A DNA stretch of 64,000 nt from Paenibacillus urinalis (GCF_028747985.1 NZ_CP118108.1:379001-443000); one strand, 5' to 3'; shown: positions 52,990 through 62,585, counted from the stretch's first letter. Notes: generated by a model from the letters alone, not told the origin. Program-made: numbers and translations.

Positions 52990-54852
52990 ATGTTAAGCAA
53001 AAAACGAAGCTGGCGAACTGCGGGGCTGGCGATGCTCAGTGCAGCGATGATTGGGGGTTGCATTGGTGTTTCCCCAGGCGAGGCGGGGGCGGCGAATCCA
53101 AGGCAAATGGAGTATCTGGACCGCGGAGTGGTGGCTGTAAAAACAGGTACAGGTGTATTCGTCAGCTGGCGGCTTCTCGGAACTGAAGGCTCTAACGTCG
53201 GATTCAATGTATATCGCGATGGAACCAAGGTGAATGCTTCTCCCATAACGAATAGTACGAATCTGCAGGACAATGCCGGTACAGCGAGCTCGAAGTATAC
53301 AGTAAGAGCTGTCGTGAATGGTGCGGAACAGGCTGCTTCTCCGGCAGCAAGCGTGTGGGGGACAAATCATTTGAATGTACCTCTGATGAAGCCTGCTGGC
53401 GGGACAACCCCTGACGGTGTAGCTTATACGTACAGTGCCAATGATGCGAGCGCAGGGGATCTCGATGGCGACGGGAAATATGAGCTGATCGTAAAATGGG
53501 ACCCGTCGAACTCCAAAGACAATTCGCAGAGCGGCTATACGGGGGAAGTATTTATTGATGCATACAAGCTTGATGGAACAAGACTCTGGCGGATCAGTCT
53601 CGGCAAAAATATTCGTGCAGGCGCGCATTATACTCAGTTTATGGTCTACGATCTGGATGGCGACGGCAAGGCCGAAGTTGCAATGAAAACGGCTGACGGT
53701 ACCAAAGACGCTGCAGGCACGGTCATCGGTGATGGAAGCAAGGATTATCGGAACAGCAGCGGCTATATATTATCGGGGCCGGAGTATCTGACCGTATTTA
53801 ACGGCCAGACGGGCCGAGTGCTTACTACAGTGAATTACGAGCCGCCGCGCGGCACCGTAAGCAATTGGGGAGATAATTATGGCAATCGGGTTGATCGCTT
53901 CCTTGCAGGTATCGCCTATCTTGATGGAGAAAGACCGAGTCTGGTCATGGCGAGAGGATATTACACCCGGTCTGTTCTAGTAGCCTATGATTATAGAAAT
54001 GGTCAGCTCACCAAGCGATGGACCTTTGATTCCAATTCGTCCGGGAATTCGGGTTATGCCGGTCAAGGGAATCATAATTTAAGTGTTGGCGACGTGGATA
54101 ACGATGGAAGAGATGAAATTATATATGGCGCAATGGCGGTTGATGATAATGGTCAGGGCTTGTATACGACAGGACTTGGCCACGGCGATGCGATGCACCT
54201 GAGCGATCTGGATCCGGATCGGGCTGGACTTGAGGTATTCCAGGTTCATGAGGTTCCTTCGAATGCAGGTATCGAATTCAGAGATGCTGATTCCGGGTCC
54301 TTAATCTGGGGAGTTCCAACGACCAAGGATATAGGCAGGGGCATGGCCTCAGATATTGATCCTCGGTATAAAGGCGCTGAGGTCTGGGCCAATGGAGTAC
54401 TGTACACAGCGAAGGGACAGGTTATTGTTAACAAGGTACCGTCTACGAATTTCGGCATCTGGTGGGACGGAGATCTGAGCAGAGAGCTGCTGGATAATAA
54501 TCGGATCGATAAATGGAATCATCAGACATCCACAACAACGAATCTGCTGACGGCGACAGGAGCAGCGAGCAACAACGGAACGAAGGCAACTCCAAACCTT
54601 CAGGCTGACCTGCTGGGAGACTGGCGGGAGGAAGCCGTGTGGCGGACAGATGACAGCACAGCCCTTCGGATCTATACAACGACTGCAATTACAGATCAGC
54701 GGATCTACACCTTGATGCATGACCCCATCTATCGTCTTGGCATCGCATGGCAAAATGTGGCCTACAATCAGCCGCCGCATACCAGCTTCTACTTGGGCAC
54801 AGGGATGAGCACACCGCCTGCACCGAGCATCCGACTGGTCGGAGGACCCTAA
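52990..54852 (+). CDS. Secreted rhamnogalacturonan lyase, PL11 family (YesW-like)
   Basis: This 620-residue enzyme cuts the rhamnogalacturonan I backbone of pectin by beta-elimination. The start at 52990 has AAAGGAGG 8 bases upstream and gives the same length as Bacillus subtilis YesW; a longer frame begins 63 bases earlier. The signal peptide runs to about residue 35 (cleavage near AGA-ANP). The family opening RQMEYLDRGVVAVKTGTGVFVSWRLLG is present. Calcium-type loops DLDGDGKYE, DLDGDGKAE and DVDNDGRDE line the propeller. The C-terminal LLGDWREEAVWRTDDSTALRIYTTT is typical for PL11. No other pectin genes are adjacent. A terminator follows. Confidence 0.94.
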   Translation: MLSKKRSWRTAGLAMLSAAMIGGCIGVSPGEAGAANPRQMEYLDRGVVAVKTGTGVFVSWRLLGTEGSNVGFNVYRDGTKVNASPITNSTNLQDNAGTASSKYTVRAVVNGAEQAASPAASVWGTNHLNVPLMKPAGGTTPDGVAYTYSANDASAGDLDGDGKYELIVKWDPSNSKDNSQSGYTGEVFIDAYKLDGTRLWRISLGKNIRAGAHYTQFMVYDLDGDGKAEVAMKTADGTKDAAGTVIGDGSKDYRNSSGYILSGPEYLTVFNGQTGRVLTTVNYEPPRGTVSNWGDNYGNRVDRFLAGIAYLDGERPSLVMARGYYTRSVLVAYDYRNGQLTKRWTFDSNSSGNSGYAGQGNHNLSVGDVDNDGRDEIIYGAMAVDDNGQGLYTTGLGHGDAMHLSDLDPDRAGLEVFQVHEVPSNAGIEFRDADSGSLIWGVPTTKDIGRGMASDIDPRYKGAEVWANGVLYTAKGQVIVNKVPSTNFGIWWDGDLSRELLDNNRIDKWNHQTSTTTNLLTATGAASNNGTKATPNLQADLLGDWREEAVWRTDDSTALRIYTTTAITDQRIYTLMHDPIYRLGIAWQNVAYNQPPHTSFYLGTGMSTPPAPSIRLVGGP

Positions 54853-54878
54853 TGAAGAACTAAATAATCAGAATATCA

Positions 54879-54908
54879 GGGACCGCGTTTTTAATGCGGT
54901 TCTTTTTC
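54879..54908 (+). terminator. Terminator after the rhamnogalacturonan lyase
   Basis: GGACCGC pairs with GCGGTTC (one G-T pair) around a 9-base loop, followed by TTTTTC. Confidence 0.82.
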
Positions 54909-54997
54909 TGTTTATCCAATAGAATAGAGGAGGTTGAGAGGTGATTTGGAAAAAAGAGAGCACGTATCTTTTCCTATCTATAATTGTTAAAAAATGT

Positions 54998-55026
54998 TTG
55001 ACAGCGCTGGTCTGCGTTATTAAAAT
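54998..55026 (+). promoter_or_regulatory. Promoter of the sulfate transport operon
   Basis: TTGACA and TAAAAT are exactly 17 bases apart. A leader of about 185 bases follows before the binding-protein start, with an inverted repeat GGTAGG/CCTACC at about 55050-55080. I see no S-box or T-box motifs in the leader. Confidence 0.7.
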
Positions 55027-55219
55027 GTAACATAACATACTAAACAGGTAGGAATAAACGATTTATTATCAGCCTACCGCAGGGCAGCGGATGAGCAGCG
55101 GCAGCATAGAACAGCAGACACGGAAGATAACCGGTTTGACCCTTCTATCGCGAGCCAGGCTCCTCCGTTTTTACTATTCAATGATGGGCGGCTTCTATAA
55201 AAGAAAGGATGTCTACTAT

Positions 55220-56263
55220 ATGAAAAAGGGTGTTCGTAACCGTCTGAAAATAGGGGTTGGGGTATTGCTTGCGGCTTCACTTGCTGCATCGCTTACCGCT
55301 TGCGGAAGTGGAAATGCCGATAATGGTTCTCTGAAGCTGCTGAACGTGTCCTATGATCCTACTCGTGAGCTGTATGAACAGTACAATGCGGCGTTTGCTG
55401 CCTATTGGGAGAAGGAGAAGGGGCAGAAGGTCACAATTAACGAGTCACACGGCGGATCAGGGAAACAAAGCCGTTCAGTGATCGACGGATTGAAAGCCGA
55501 TGTAGTTACACTGGCTCTTGGCTATGATATTGATGCCATTGAAGCAGCTGGACTTATTGATGCAGGCTGGCAGGATGAATATGAGCTTAACAGCTCACCT
55601 TATACATCAACCATTGTGTTTCTTGTGAGAAAAGGGAATCCGAAGGATATTCAGGATTGGGATGATCTCATTAAAGAAGGTGTGGAGGTCATAACCCCGA
55701 ATCCACAGACATCGGGAGGAGCCCGCTGGAATTATTTGGCCGCATGGGGTTACGCACTGAAGCAGAATAACAATGATGAGGCCAAGGCAAAGGAATTTAT
55801 TACAGAGCTGTTCAAGCATACGCCTGTACTTGATACAGGAGCCCGCGGCTCCACGACGACCTTTGTAGAACGGGGAATAGGCGATGTTCTGCTCGCATGG
55901 GAGAACGAGGCCCTGCTGTCGATCAAGGAACAAGGTGCAGATAAATTCGATATTGTCTACCCATCGATCAGTATTTTGGCTGAGCCGCCTGTAGCTGTAG
56001 TAGACAAGAATGTAGATAAAAATGGAACACGTGAAGCAGCAGAGGCTTATCTGGAATACTTGTACAGTGAAGAAGGGCAGAAGATTGCTGCCGAGAACTT
56101 CTACCGTCCGACTCTTCCTGCTGTTGCTGAACAGTATAAAGAGAATTTTCCAGAGCTTGCGCTGTTCACACTGAACGATGTATTTGGTACATGGAAAGAA
56201 ACACAAGAGAAGCATTTCAGCGAGAACGGAATATTCTCTCAAATCTATGTGCCAAGCAATTAA
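55220..56263 (+). CDS. Sulfate/thiosulfate ABC transporter binding lipoprotein
   Basis: This 347-residue protein captures sulfate outside the cell. The start at 55220 gives a proper lipoprotein signal (basic [10 protein letters not shown], hydrophobic core, lipobox LTAC), while a frame opening 129 bases upstream does not. Family motifs are [46 protein letters not shown], the signature [21 protein letters not shown] and [22 protein letters not shown]. It heads an operon with two permeases and a YezD-family gene. AAAGGA lies about 10 bases before the ATG. Sulfur-limitation control (CymR-like) is expected in this group but no operator was recognised. Confidence 0.93.
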   Translation: MKKGVRNRLKIGVGVLLAASLAASLTACGSGNADNGSLKLLNVSYDPTRELYEQYNAAFAAYWEKEKGQKVTINESHGGSGKQSRSVIDGLKADVVTLALGYDIDAIEAAGLIDAGWQDEYELNSSPYTSTIVFLVRKGNPKDIQDWDDLIKEGVEVITPNPQTSGGARWNYLAAWGYALKQNNNDEAKAKEFITELFKHTPVLDTGARGSTTTFVERGIGDVLLAWENEALLSIKEQGADKFDIVYPSISILAEPPVAVVDKNVDKNGTREAAEAYLEYLYSEEGQKIAAENFYRPTLPAVAEQYKENFPELALFTLNDVFGTWKETQEKHFSENGIFSQIYVPSN

Positions 56264-56375
56264 GCAATGAATTTACATTTTAAATTACTATTCATATGAA
56301 CTCGACATTATTGCAGCCATACAAGACTAGAGATGCCGACCGGAGACGGCCGGAGGCATGAAGGGATGAGTAAGC

Positions 56376-57212
56376 ATGAGCAGGGCAGGAACAGCCCGGG
56401 TCAGAGTACTTCCGGGTTTTGGGATAAATATGGGATTTACGGTGCTGTATTTAAGTTTGGTTGTCTTGATTCCACTAGCAGCACTGCTGTTCAATTCAAC
56501 AGGTCTGACATGGGCCAAGTTTGCAGATATGGCTACGGATCCGCGAATTCTCGCGTCCTTCCGCGTCAGCTTTACGACTGCGGGCTTTGCTGCATTCGCC
56601 AACCTGTTTCTAGGGCTGCTGCTAGCCTGGGTGCTGGTCCGGTACGAGTTCCCTGGCAAGAAAATATTTGATGCCATCATCGATCTGCCCTTTGCACTTC
56701 CAACCGCAGTTGCGGGGGTTGCGCTCACGGCGCTCTATGCACCGAACGGGTGGATTGGCTCCATTGTTGAACCGCTGGGAATTCAGATCGCATTCTCGCA
56801 GCTTGGGATTACGCTTGCCCTGATGTTCATCGGTATTCCATTTGTGGTACGTACAGTCCAGCCGGTACTGGCTGAACTGGAGAAGGATGTAGAAGAAGCG
56901 GCAGCTACTCTGGGAGCTGGACGCTGGCTTACTTTTCGCAAGGTCGTTCTGCCAGAGCTTATTCCTCCTTTGCTTACCGGATTTGCTCTTGCATTCGCGA
57001 GAGGAATCGGTGAATACGGCTCGGTTGTGTTCATTTCAGGCAACATGCCGATGAAGACGGAGATTGCTCCGCTCCTCATCATGACCCAGCTTGAGCGGTT
57101 TGATTATGCAGGGGCAACAGCGGTTGCGCTGCTGCTGCTTATCGTCTCCTTTGTCCTGTTGTTTCTTATTAATACATTACAGCGCTGGAGCCGGAAGACA
57201 TCCCGCAAATAG
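56376..57212 (+). CDS. cysT: Sulfate ABC transporter permease CysT
   Basis: This 278-residue permease forms the sulfate channel with CysW. It has about six helices, beginning at GINMGFTVLYLSLVVLIPLAALLF. The PFALPTAVAGVALTALYAPNGWIG segment is a CysT/CysU hallmark, and the ATPase-contact loop is EEAAATLGAGRWLTFRKVVLPELIP. AAGGGATG precedes the ATG. It follows the binding-protein gene by 112 bases, and CysW follows after 12 bases. Confidence 0.93.
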   Translation: MSRAGTARVRVLPGFGINMGFTVLYLSLVVLIPLAALLFNSTGLTWAKFADMATDPRILASFRVSFTTAGFAAFANLFLGLLLAWVLVRYEFPGKKIFDAIIDLPFALPTAVAGVALTALYAPNGWIGSIVEPLGIQIAFSQLGITLALMFIGIPFVVRTVQPVLAELEKDVEEAAATLGAGRWLTFRKVVLPELIPPLLTGFALAFARGIGEYGSVVFISGNMPMKTEIAPLLIMTQLERFDYAGATAVALLLLIVSFVLLFLINTLQRWSRKTSRK

Positions 57213-57224
57213 GAGGAATGCATT

Positions 57225-58088
57225 ATGGCAGGAACCGTACCTGTAGGAGCAAATACACGGACGAATGCAAAACAGTCCCGGGCGACGACAGAAGCGCCTT
57301 GGGTGAAGTGGGTGCTCATCGGAGCGGCCATACTCGTTATGGGCTGGCTGCTGATTTTGCCGCTGGTTATTGTTATTGCTGAAGCGTTGAAGCAAGGGGC
57401 GGGGGTGTTCTTTGCTGCACTCTCGGATCCGGATGCGCTGTCTGCGCTTAGACTTACACTGCTGGTCGCTGTGATTACTGTACCGCTGAATACGGTGTTC
57501 GGCATCGCGGCCGCTTGGGTTATTACGAAGTTTCAATTTCGCGGGAAGGGTCTGCTCATTACCTTGATCGATCTGCCCTTCTCCATTTCGCCGGTTGTTG
57601 CCGGCTTGATGCTTGTTCTTGTCTTTGGATCTCACGGCTGGCTCGGACCTTTATTAGAGTCATGGAATATGAGCATCATTTTTGCGGTTCCAGGTATTGT
57701 GCTTGCCACTTTGTTTATCACGTTCCCATTTGTAGCACGCGAGCTGATTCCGCTGATGGAGGATCAGGGAACACAGGAGGAAGAAGCCGCTGTGATGCTG
57801 GGAGCCAAGGGCTGGCGAGTGTTCTTCCAAGTGACGCTTCCTAACATTAAATGGGGTCTGCTGTATGGTGTCATCTTGTGTAATGCCAGAGCGATGGGGG
57901 AATTCGGAGCGGTGTCTGTCGTATCGGGTCACATTCGCGGACTGACAAATACACTGCCGCTCCACGTGGAGATTTTGTATAACGAGTATCAGTTTGCCGC
58001 TTCATTTGCGGTTGCATCCCTGCTGCTCGTGCTTGCCCTGATTACACTTATACTCAAGAGCTGGTTTACTAGGAAGGGTACGCATTAG
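57225..58088 (+). CDS. cysW: Sulfate ABC transporter permease CysW
   Basis: This 287-residue permease is the partner of CysT. The family stretch [24 protein letters not shown] and the contact loop [27 protein letters not shown] are present, with six probable helices. The first 30 residues are a hydrophilic Thr/Ala/Arg-rich extension before the first helix. AGGAGG lies before the ATG. The usual next gene, the CysA ATPase, is absent; a small YezD-family gene takes its place. Confidence 0.93.
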   Translation: MAGTVPVGANTRTNAKQSRATTEAPWVKWVLIGAAILVMGWLLILPLVIVIAEALKQGAGVFFAALSDPDALSALRLTLLVAVITVPLNTVFGIAAAWVITKFQFRGKGLLITLIDLPFSISPVVAGLMLVLVFGSHGWLGPLLESWNMSIIFAVPGIVLATLFITFPFVARELIPLMEDQGTQEEEAAVMLGAKGWRVFFQVTLPNIKWGLLYGVILCNARAMGEFGAVSVVSGHIRGLTNTLPLHVEILYNEYQFAASFAVASLLLVLALITLILKSWFTRKGTH

Positions 58089-58189
58089 AGCTTTCTGAAG
58101 TCAGGGTGTGTTCCTGCAGATTCGAGCTATGTGTTTGAATAAGTAAGCAGGGTACGCTAATAGGCCCGATTTAATAGGAGGCGTTAATA

Positions 58190-58444
58190 ATGACTAAACC
58201 GCTGAAAGTCGATGAAGTGTGGATGGATCGTATCGCCAGTTTGTTGAATGAAATGGAATTTGGCTCGTTGTCCATCATCGTCCATGAAGGGCAGATTGTA
58301 CAGATGGAGCGGACCGAGCGCAAACGTTATGAGAACACATCATCCAATACCTCTAAATCGGGCAAATCTCGCAGTGCGGCGTCAGGAGCCGCTGATTCCA
58401 GATCGAGTGGTCCACGTGCACTTCGCAAATCCGGGTCTTCATAA
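58190..58444 (+). CDS. YezD-family small protein (DUF2292)
   Basis: This 84-residue protein has the YezD core at residues 9-45 (WMDRIASLLNEMEFGSLSIIVHEGQIVQMERTER, a short helix and two strands) and a Ser/Arg-rich basic tail. In Bacillales such genes lie beside sulfate and cysteine genes, as here. Their biochemical role is not established. AGGAGG precedes the ATG. It closes the sulfate operon before a terminator. Confidence 0.85.
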   Translation: MTKPLKVDEVWMDRIASLLNEMEFGSLSIIVHEGQIVQMERTERKRYENTSSNTSKSGKSRSAASGAADSRSSGPRALRKSGSS

Positions 58445-58517
58445 ACATTCATAGCTTATACCCTTGATTGAAAGCAGCTAAAGGTATTATGAATGGATTC
58501 GCTTGTATGTCAAAATG

Positions 58518-58570
58518 AAAATAAGCAGTTCCTCTGTCTTCTATTAGAAGCGTGAGGAGCTGCTTATTTA
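58518..58570 (+). terminator. Terminator between the sulfate operon and the unknown membrane protein
   Basis: AAATAAGCAGTTCCTC pairs fully (one G-T pair) with GAGGAGCTGCTTATTT. Converging genes end on both sides, so it may serve both. Confidence 0.85.
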
Positions 58571-58577
58571 GGCTTTG

Positions 58578-59390
58578 CTAACGATAGAGCTGTGATTCTT
58601 GCTTATCCATGGCTGCGAATTGTCCGGCATAAGGCCGTTCTTTGCGGGAAGGCGGTTTGCTCCATTTGAATCCGAGCAGGAACAGAATCAGCTGTCCTCC
58701 CAGAACATAAGGTGCAGCAGCGAGCCCGATCAGATGAAACAGTGCTGCCAGAATAATGGCTAAGGACAGCAGATTGGTTATTAATCCGGCGGCCGTACGC
58801 GGCCTCATCAAGATGAGGATGTAAACGTATGCGATGGATATCATGCCGGATACGAGTCTTGCGCTCAGTAACACCCATTCCCATGCAGTGCTTCCCTCAG
58901 TGATATCTCTTGCTCCTGTCATGAATTGGTACAACAGGACCGCGATACCTACCGCTGCAAGAGGAGCAAACATAGGCTGGATAATCTGCCATAGTGCTTG
59001 TCCCCATCTTGGGGAGTGCACGGACGAGAACAATCGGTCTCGTTCGGCAGCCAGCCGGGTCATTTCCCGCTCCAGCGAACGTGAGAGTAATTGGAGCCCT
59101 GCTTCGTCACCTTCTGCCAGGCAGGCCTGAATCTGTTCTCTTAGATGCGGCGTAAGGCAGGGTGCGGATTTGCTCTCCTGAAGCGCGAGGATGAGTGCTC
59201 CGTGCAGAGGCTCCCCAGGAAGACCGTCTTTCTTCAGCCCCAGGGTCAAATGTCCTGCAAGCTTGGAATAGGTGTAGAGGGTGTCCTGAAGATCATCCAT
59301 TCGTCGGTACTTGCCCTGTCGCAAGCTGGATGCATGATATATGTAGAGCCACAGCAGCAGCACGATCATGAAGGCGGCAATAGCAATCAC
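58578..59390 (-). CDS. Unrecognised membrane protein, possibly longer at the start
   Basis: I do not recognise this protein of about 270 residues. One helix at the N-terminus (IAAFMIVLLLWLYIYHASS) is followed by a soluble helical region (about 25-130, with LREQIQACLAEGDEAGLQLLSRSLEREMTRLAAERD) and then four hydrophobic segments. It ends in a charged tail. The GTG at 59390 has no ribosome site. The frame stays open upstream, and a strong AAAGGAGGGA at 59441-59450 sits 5 bases before a CTG at 59435, so the real start may be that CTG (285 residues). The gene is a single unit. The helical domain next to membrane segments faintly recalls type II/Tad secretion membrane proteins, without firm support. 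Confidence 0.65.
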   Translation of the reverse strand: MIAIAAFMIVLLLWLYIYHASSLRQGKYRRMDDLQDTLYTYSKLAGHLTLGLKKDGLPGEPLHGALILALQESKSAPCLTPHLREQIQACLAEGDEAGLQLLSRSLEREMTRLAAERDRLFSSVHSPRWGQALWQIIQPMFAPLAAVGIAVLLYQFMTGARDITEGSTAWEWVLLSARLVSGMISIAYVYILILMRPRTAAGLITNLLSLAIILAALFHLIGLAAAPYVLGGQLILFLLGFKWSKPPSRKERPYAGQFAAMDKQESQLYR

Positions 59391-59450
59391 CTGTGCGGAC
59401 AGCGAGATGCCGTCAATTTGTACAATAGAGCTCAGGCTTCTCCCTCCTTT

Positions 59451-59714
59451 ACACGAATAGCGGCGATATCTTCTCTCACTATTGCATACGAATCGGGGGT
59501 TTTCAAGTCGAAAAGGGGACGAAGCTAAAATTAAACCGGAGGAGCATGCAGGACTGGAACATGTGTTTTCTTTATTTCTATAAATATCGTAAAATAGTTC
59601 TAGGAATGGGGATCAAGTAAAGCTGCATTTCGACATAATTAATCCTTGATTGGGCAAATCTAGAAAGGAAGAATCGGTGGATCATTCAAAAAAACATACG
59701 GGGTGACTATAGAC
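59451..59714. other. Gap before the GNAT gene with nothing recognised
   Basis: About 260 bases between the divergent unknown membrane gene and the acetyltransferase gene. No hairpin, operator or convincing promoter pair stood out. Confidence 0.4.
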
Positions 59715-60116
59715 ATGGAAATTACATATCAAATTCCTTCGCCGCAGGACTATTTGGACCTTCGCATAGCTGCAGGGCTGTCCTTGATGAGTCTTGACGG
59801 AGCTCAGAAAGGGCTGCCGAACACGTTGTTCGCAGTCAGTCTAATGGAAGAGGGCAAGCTCATCGGCATGGGCAGAGTTGTCGGTGATGGAGGCTTACAG
59901 TTTTTTGTGACGGATATTGCTGTTCATCCCGATTACCAGGGCGAAGGATATGGAAAGACCCTTATGGGAGAGATTCGAAAATACCTCGATAATCATGTCC
60001 CTGCGAAGGGCCTCGTGTCACTTCTGGCAGATATCCCGGCTGATCGGTTATATGAGCAGTATGGCTTTACGCATTCAGCGCCGGAATCTCAAGGCATGCA
60101 TTGGAAACAAAAATAG
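59715..60116 (+). CDS. GNAT-family N-acetyltransferase
   Basis: This 133-residue enzyme transfers an acetyl group from acetyl-CoA to an amine. The acetyl-CoA loop is clear in VTDIAVHPDYQGEGYGKTLMGEIRKYL (motif Q-x-x-G-x-G/A). The C-terminal part (LYEQYGFTHSAPESQGMHWK) is standard. The start at 59715 has GGGGTG about 9 bases upstream; a GTG 12 bases earlier overlaps that site. The substrate is unknown. It is a single-gene unit. Confidence 0.87.
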   Translation: MEITYQIPSPQDYLDLRIAAGLSLMSLDGAQKGLPNTLFAVSLMEEGKLIGMGRVVGDGGLQFFVTDIAVHPDYQGEGYGKTLMGEIRKYLDNHVPAKGLVSLLADIPADRLYEQYGFTHSAPESQGMHWKQK

Positions 60117-60205
60117 AAATTATTGGAAAATAATCAATTGGTCGAATTGACAAATAAGTTTCACTATGAAAAGATGATAGATATACATTTAGATGCGAAT
60201 GCTTG

Positions 60206-60260
60206 CAAATGGCCCCTGGTATTCTGAGATGGTTCAGAAGGAATAAGGAGGCCATTTTTT
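60206..60260 (+). terminator. Terminator after the GNAT gene
   Basis: AAATGGCC pairs with GGCCATTT, with inner TTCTGA/TCAGAA pairing, followed by four more Ts. It lies 90 bases past the GNAT stop and about 140 bases before threonine synthase. It could instead be a leader attenuator of the latter, but no T-box motif is present. Confidence 0.7.
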
Positions 60261-60401
60261 GGGTCATGGCAGCATTTTGCTGCATTAAGATATCGCTGGG
60301 TCCTCACTCTGAAACAGAAGGGTGAACTCTTATTTACAGTCATAGCATCAATCTTTTTCACATCACTTAGGTCGTTATAAAGTGAGGAGATGTATGTTCA
60401 T

Positions 60402-61625
60402 ATGGGACAGTACAGCTATTTGAGTCATTTGGAATGTCCAAAGTGCGGACTGATTTATCATACAACAGGCGTTCAACAGCTGTGCACTTGCGGATCTCCG
60501 TTAAACGCCCGATACGATCTGGATAGTCTTAAGAAGGAATGGAATCCTGAAGCCATACAAGGCAGGGAGATGAACCTGTGGAGATATCATGAACTGCTTC
60601 CTGTGAGGGAACCGGAGCATGTGATCACTCTGGGCGAAGGGATGACACCGCTGCTTCGTATGCCAAGTCTCGGAATGGATATGGCGATTCCTCAGCTGTA
60701 TATGAAGGATGAAGGCTTGACGCCGAGCGGATCATTCAAGTCACGCGGCGCTGCTGTCGGTATATCCAAAGCCAAAGAACTTGGCGTATCCAAATTTGCG
60801 ATGCCGACGAACGGGAATGCGGGCGCAGCCTGGTCCTTATATGCAGCTCGTGCAGGTATACAGGCAACGATTGTAATGCCTGTTGACGCGCCGCTGATTA
60901 CGCGCAATGAATGTATTGCCGCAGGTGCGGATTTGTACCTCGTGAACGGACTAATCAGTGATGCAGGGAAGATTGTTGCAGATAAGGTCCGGTCAGAGGG
61001 GATCTACGATGCATCCACGCTGAAGGAGCCTTATCGAATTGAGGGTAAGAAGACGATGGGACTGGAGATTGCAGAACAGCTGGGCTGGCAGATGCCGGAC
61101 GTTATTCTGTATCCGACAGGCGGCGGTGTCGGCTTGATCGGGATCTATAAAGGTCTGCTAGAGCTTCAAGAGCTGGGCTTTGTAACCGGTCGTCTGCCGA
61201 AGCTGGTTGCTGTACAGGCTGCAGGCTGTGCCCCGATTGTAAAAGCATGGGAGCAGAATGCGTCTGAATCGGAATTTTGGTCCGACTCGCAGACGATTGC
61301 CTTTGGTATTAATGTGCCCAAAGCGATCGGAGATTTTCTTGTACTTGACGCCATATATGAGACGGATGGAGCTGCCATCGCTGTGACAGAAGAGGAAATT
61401 TTGTCTGAACAGCGTTTGTCAGCCCGGTTGGAAGGATCGTTCATTTGTCCGGAAGGCGCCGCTGCTTTTGCTGCCGCACGAATACTTCGGGCTAACGGAT
61501 GGATTCAGGACAACGAGAAGGTGATCGTCCTGAATACGGGCTCTGGCATTAAGTATCCGGAAACGATATCCGGCAATGTTCCACTGCTGAACCCGGGAGA
61601 TACGATTCCCAAGGCGCTGACATGA
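60402..61625 (+). CDS. thrC: Threonine synthase
   Basis: This 407-residue PLP enzyme converts O-phosphohomoserine to threonine. An N-terminal zinc ribbon (CPKCGLIYHTTGVQQLCTCG) is present, a feature of one thrC group. The PLP lysine is in PSGSFKSRGAAVG. The phosphate-binding glycine loop is YPTGGGVGLIG, and the C-terminal NTGSGIKYPE is conserved. The start at 60402 is preferred to an ATG 12 bases upstream that abuts the GAGGAG ribosome site, though the spacing (12) is long. No hom or thrB gene is near, so this may be a second or separate copy. Confidence 0.9.
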   Translation: MGQYSYLSHLECPKCGLIYHTTGVQQLCTCGSPLNARYDLDSLKKEWNPEAIQGREMNLWRYHELLPVREPEHVITLGEGMTPLLRMPSLGMDMAIPQLYMKDEGLTPSGSFKSRGAAVGISKAKELGVSKFAMPTNGNAGAAWSLYAARAGIQATIVMPVDAPLITRNECIAAGADLYLVNGLISDAGKIVADKVRSEGIYDASTLKEPYRIEGKKTMGLEIAEQLGWQMPDVILYPTGGGVGLIGIYKGLLELQELGFVTGRLPKLVAVQAAGCAPIVKAWEQNASESEFWSDSQTIAFGINVPKAIGDFLVLDAIYETDGAAIAVTEEEILSEQRLSARLEGSFICPEGAAAFAAARILRANGWIQDNEKVIVLNTGSGIKYPETISGNVPLLNPGDTIPKALT

Positions 61626-61654
61626 TCGAACTTATAATACAAATGAATAGCAGG

Positions 61655-61692
61655 AAGCCATCTCGCTCCAGCCGGGCAAGGTGGCTTTTCTT
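61655..61692 (+). terminator. Terminator after threonine synthase
   Basis: AAGCCATCT pairs with AGGTGGCTT (one G-T pair) around a 15-base loop, followed by TTCTTG. Confidence 0.8.
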
Positions 61693-61885
61693 GTGAATAT
61701 CGAATAATGTAAGGTGAGCAGGGGATTGTCTCTAACATTATTATGACGTATCTTTTTTGAATGAGAGAAGCATAACTAAGCTACGGAGCTTGAGTTGTAA
61801 ACAATTGACGTTTTAATAGAGAGCATACCTGATTAATATAAAGTAAGCTTACGCTAGCATAGAACAGAAATGAGGACTGAATAAT

Positions 61886-62518
61886 ATGAATATAGCTTTA
61901 TTTGGAGCAACAGGAACGATTGGACAAGCGATCTTGGAGGAAGCATTGGGCAGAAAAATGACGGTAACTGCCATTGTGCGGAATCGGTTTAAATTTAACG
62001 AGAAGCGAGAGGGACTCACCGTTGTTGAGGGTGACATTCTTAAGCCTGAATCGGTTGCTGAAGCCGTAAAGGGACATGATGTGGTCATTAGCGCATACGG
62101 TCCTGAATTCGGTAAGGAGGAAGAGCTGGTCGAGGCGGCACGTTCCCTCGTAGAGGGCATTCGAAACAGTGGAGTCCAGCGTCTGCTCGTCGTTGGAGGA
62201 GCAGGCAGTCTGCTGACCGATAGCGGAGTTCCGCTGATGGAGACTCCGGAATTCCCGGAAGAGGTTAGACCGCTGGCGCTCGCACATCGGGATGCATTTC
62301 ATATTTACGAGGAGTCCGACTTGGACTGGACTTATTTGAGTCCGGCAGCAACGATCGAACCTGGACGCCGTACAGGCAATTTCCGAATTGGCACAGATCG
62401 TCTGATCCTGGATGAAGCAGGGCAGAGCCGTATATCGGTCGAAGATTATGCAGCGGCTATGGTGGATGAAGCGGATGATCCGTATTTCAGCGGGTCCCGA
62501 TTTACCGTGGCTTATTAG
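61886..62518 (+). CDS. NAD(P)-binding oxidoreductase, atypical SDR/NmrA-like
   Basis: This 210-residue protein has an extended-SDR Rossmann fold: MNIALFGATGTIGQAILEEAL at the start (GxxGxxG), an arginine after the second strand (VTAIVRNRFKF) that suggests NADPH, DILKPESV, then RLLVVGGAGSLL. The later LDWTYLSPAATIEPGRRTG is common to YwnB/YhfK-type proteins. It lacks the YxxxK catalytic pair of classical SDRs, so it may act as a flavin or quinone reductase or a redox sensor. GAGGA precedes the ATG. The function is not known. Confidence 0.85.
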   Translation: MNIALFGATGTIGQAILEEALGRKMTVTAIVRNRFKFNEKREGLTVVEGDILKPESVAEAVKGHDVVISAYGPEFGKEEELVEAARSLVEGIRNSGVQRLLVVGGAGSLLTDSGVPLMETPEFPEEVRPLALAHRDAFHIYEESDLDWTYLSPAATIEPGRRTGNFRIGTDRLILDEAGQSRISVEDYAAAMVDEADDPYFSGSRFTVAY

Positions 62519-62536
62519 AAGAGAATTCATCTTAGC

Positions 62537-62566
62537 GAGCGAGGGATCTATCTCTCGCTCTTTTTG
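62537..62566 (+). terminator. Terminator after the NAD(P)-binding protein gene
   Basis: GAGCGAG pairs with CTCGCTC around a 10-base loop, followed by TTTTT. It is only 20 bases before the next start codon. Confidence 0.85.
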
Positions 62567-62585
62567 ATAGGAGGGGCTGGACAAG

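Noticed and set aside
54909..55219. Possible SAM (S-box) riboswitch before the sulfate operon
   Set aside because: The conserved S-box core and kink-turn sequences are absent.
60117..60401. Possible T-box leader before threonine synthase
   Set aside because: There is a hairpin with a T run, but no T-box sequence or specifier loop could be found; it is better explained as the GNAT terminator.
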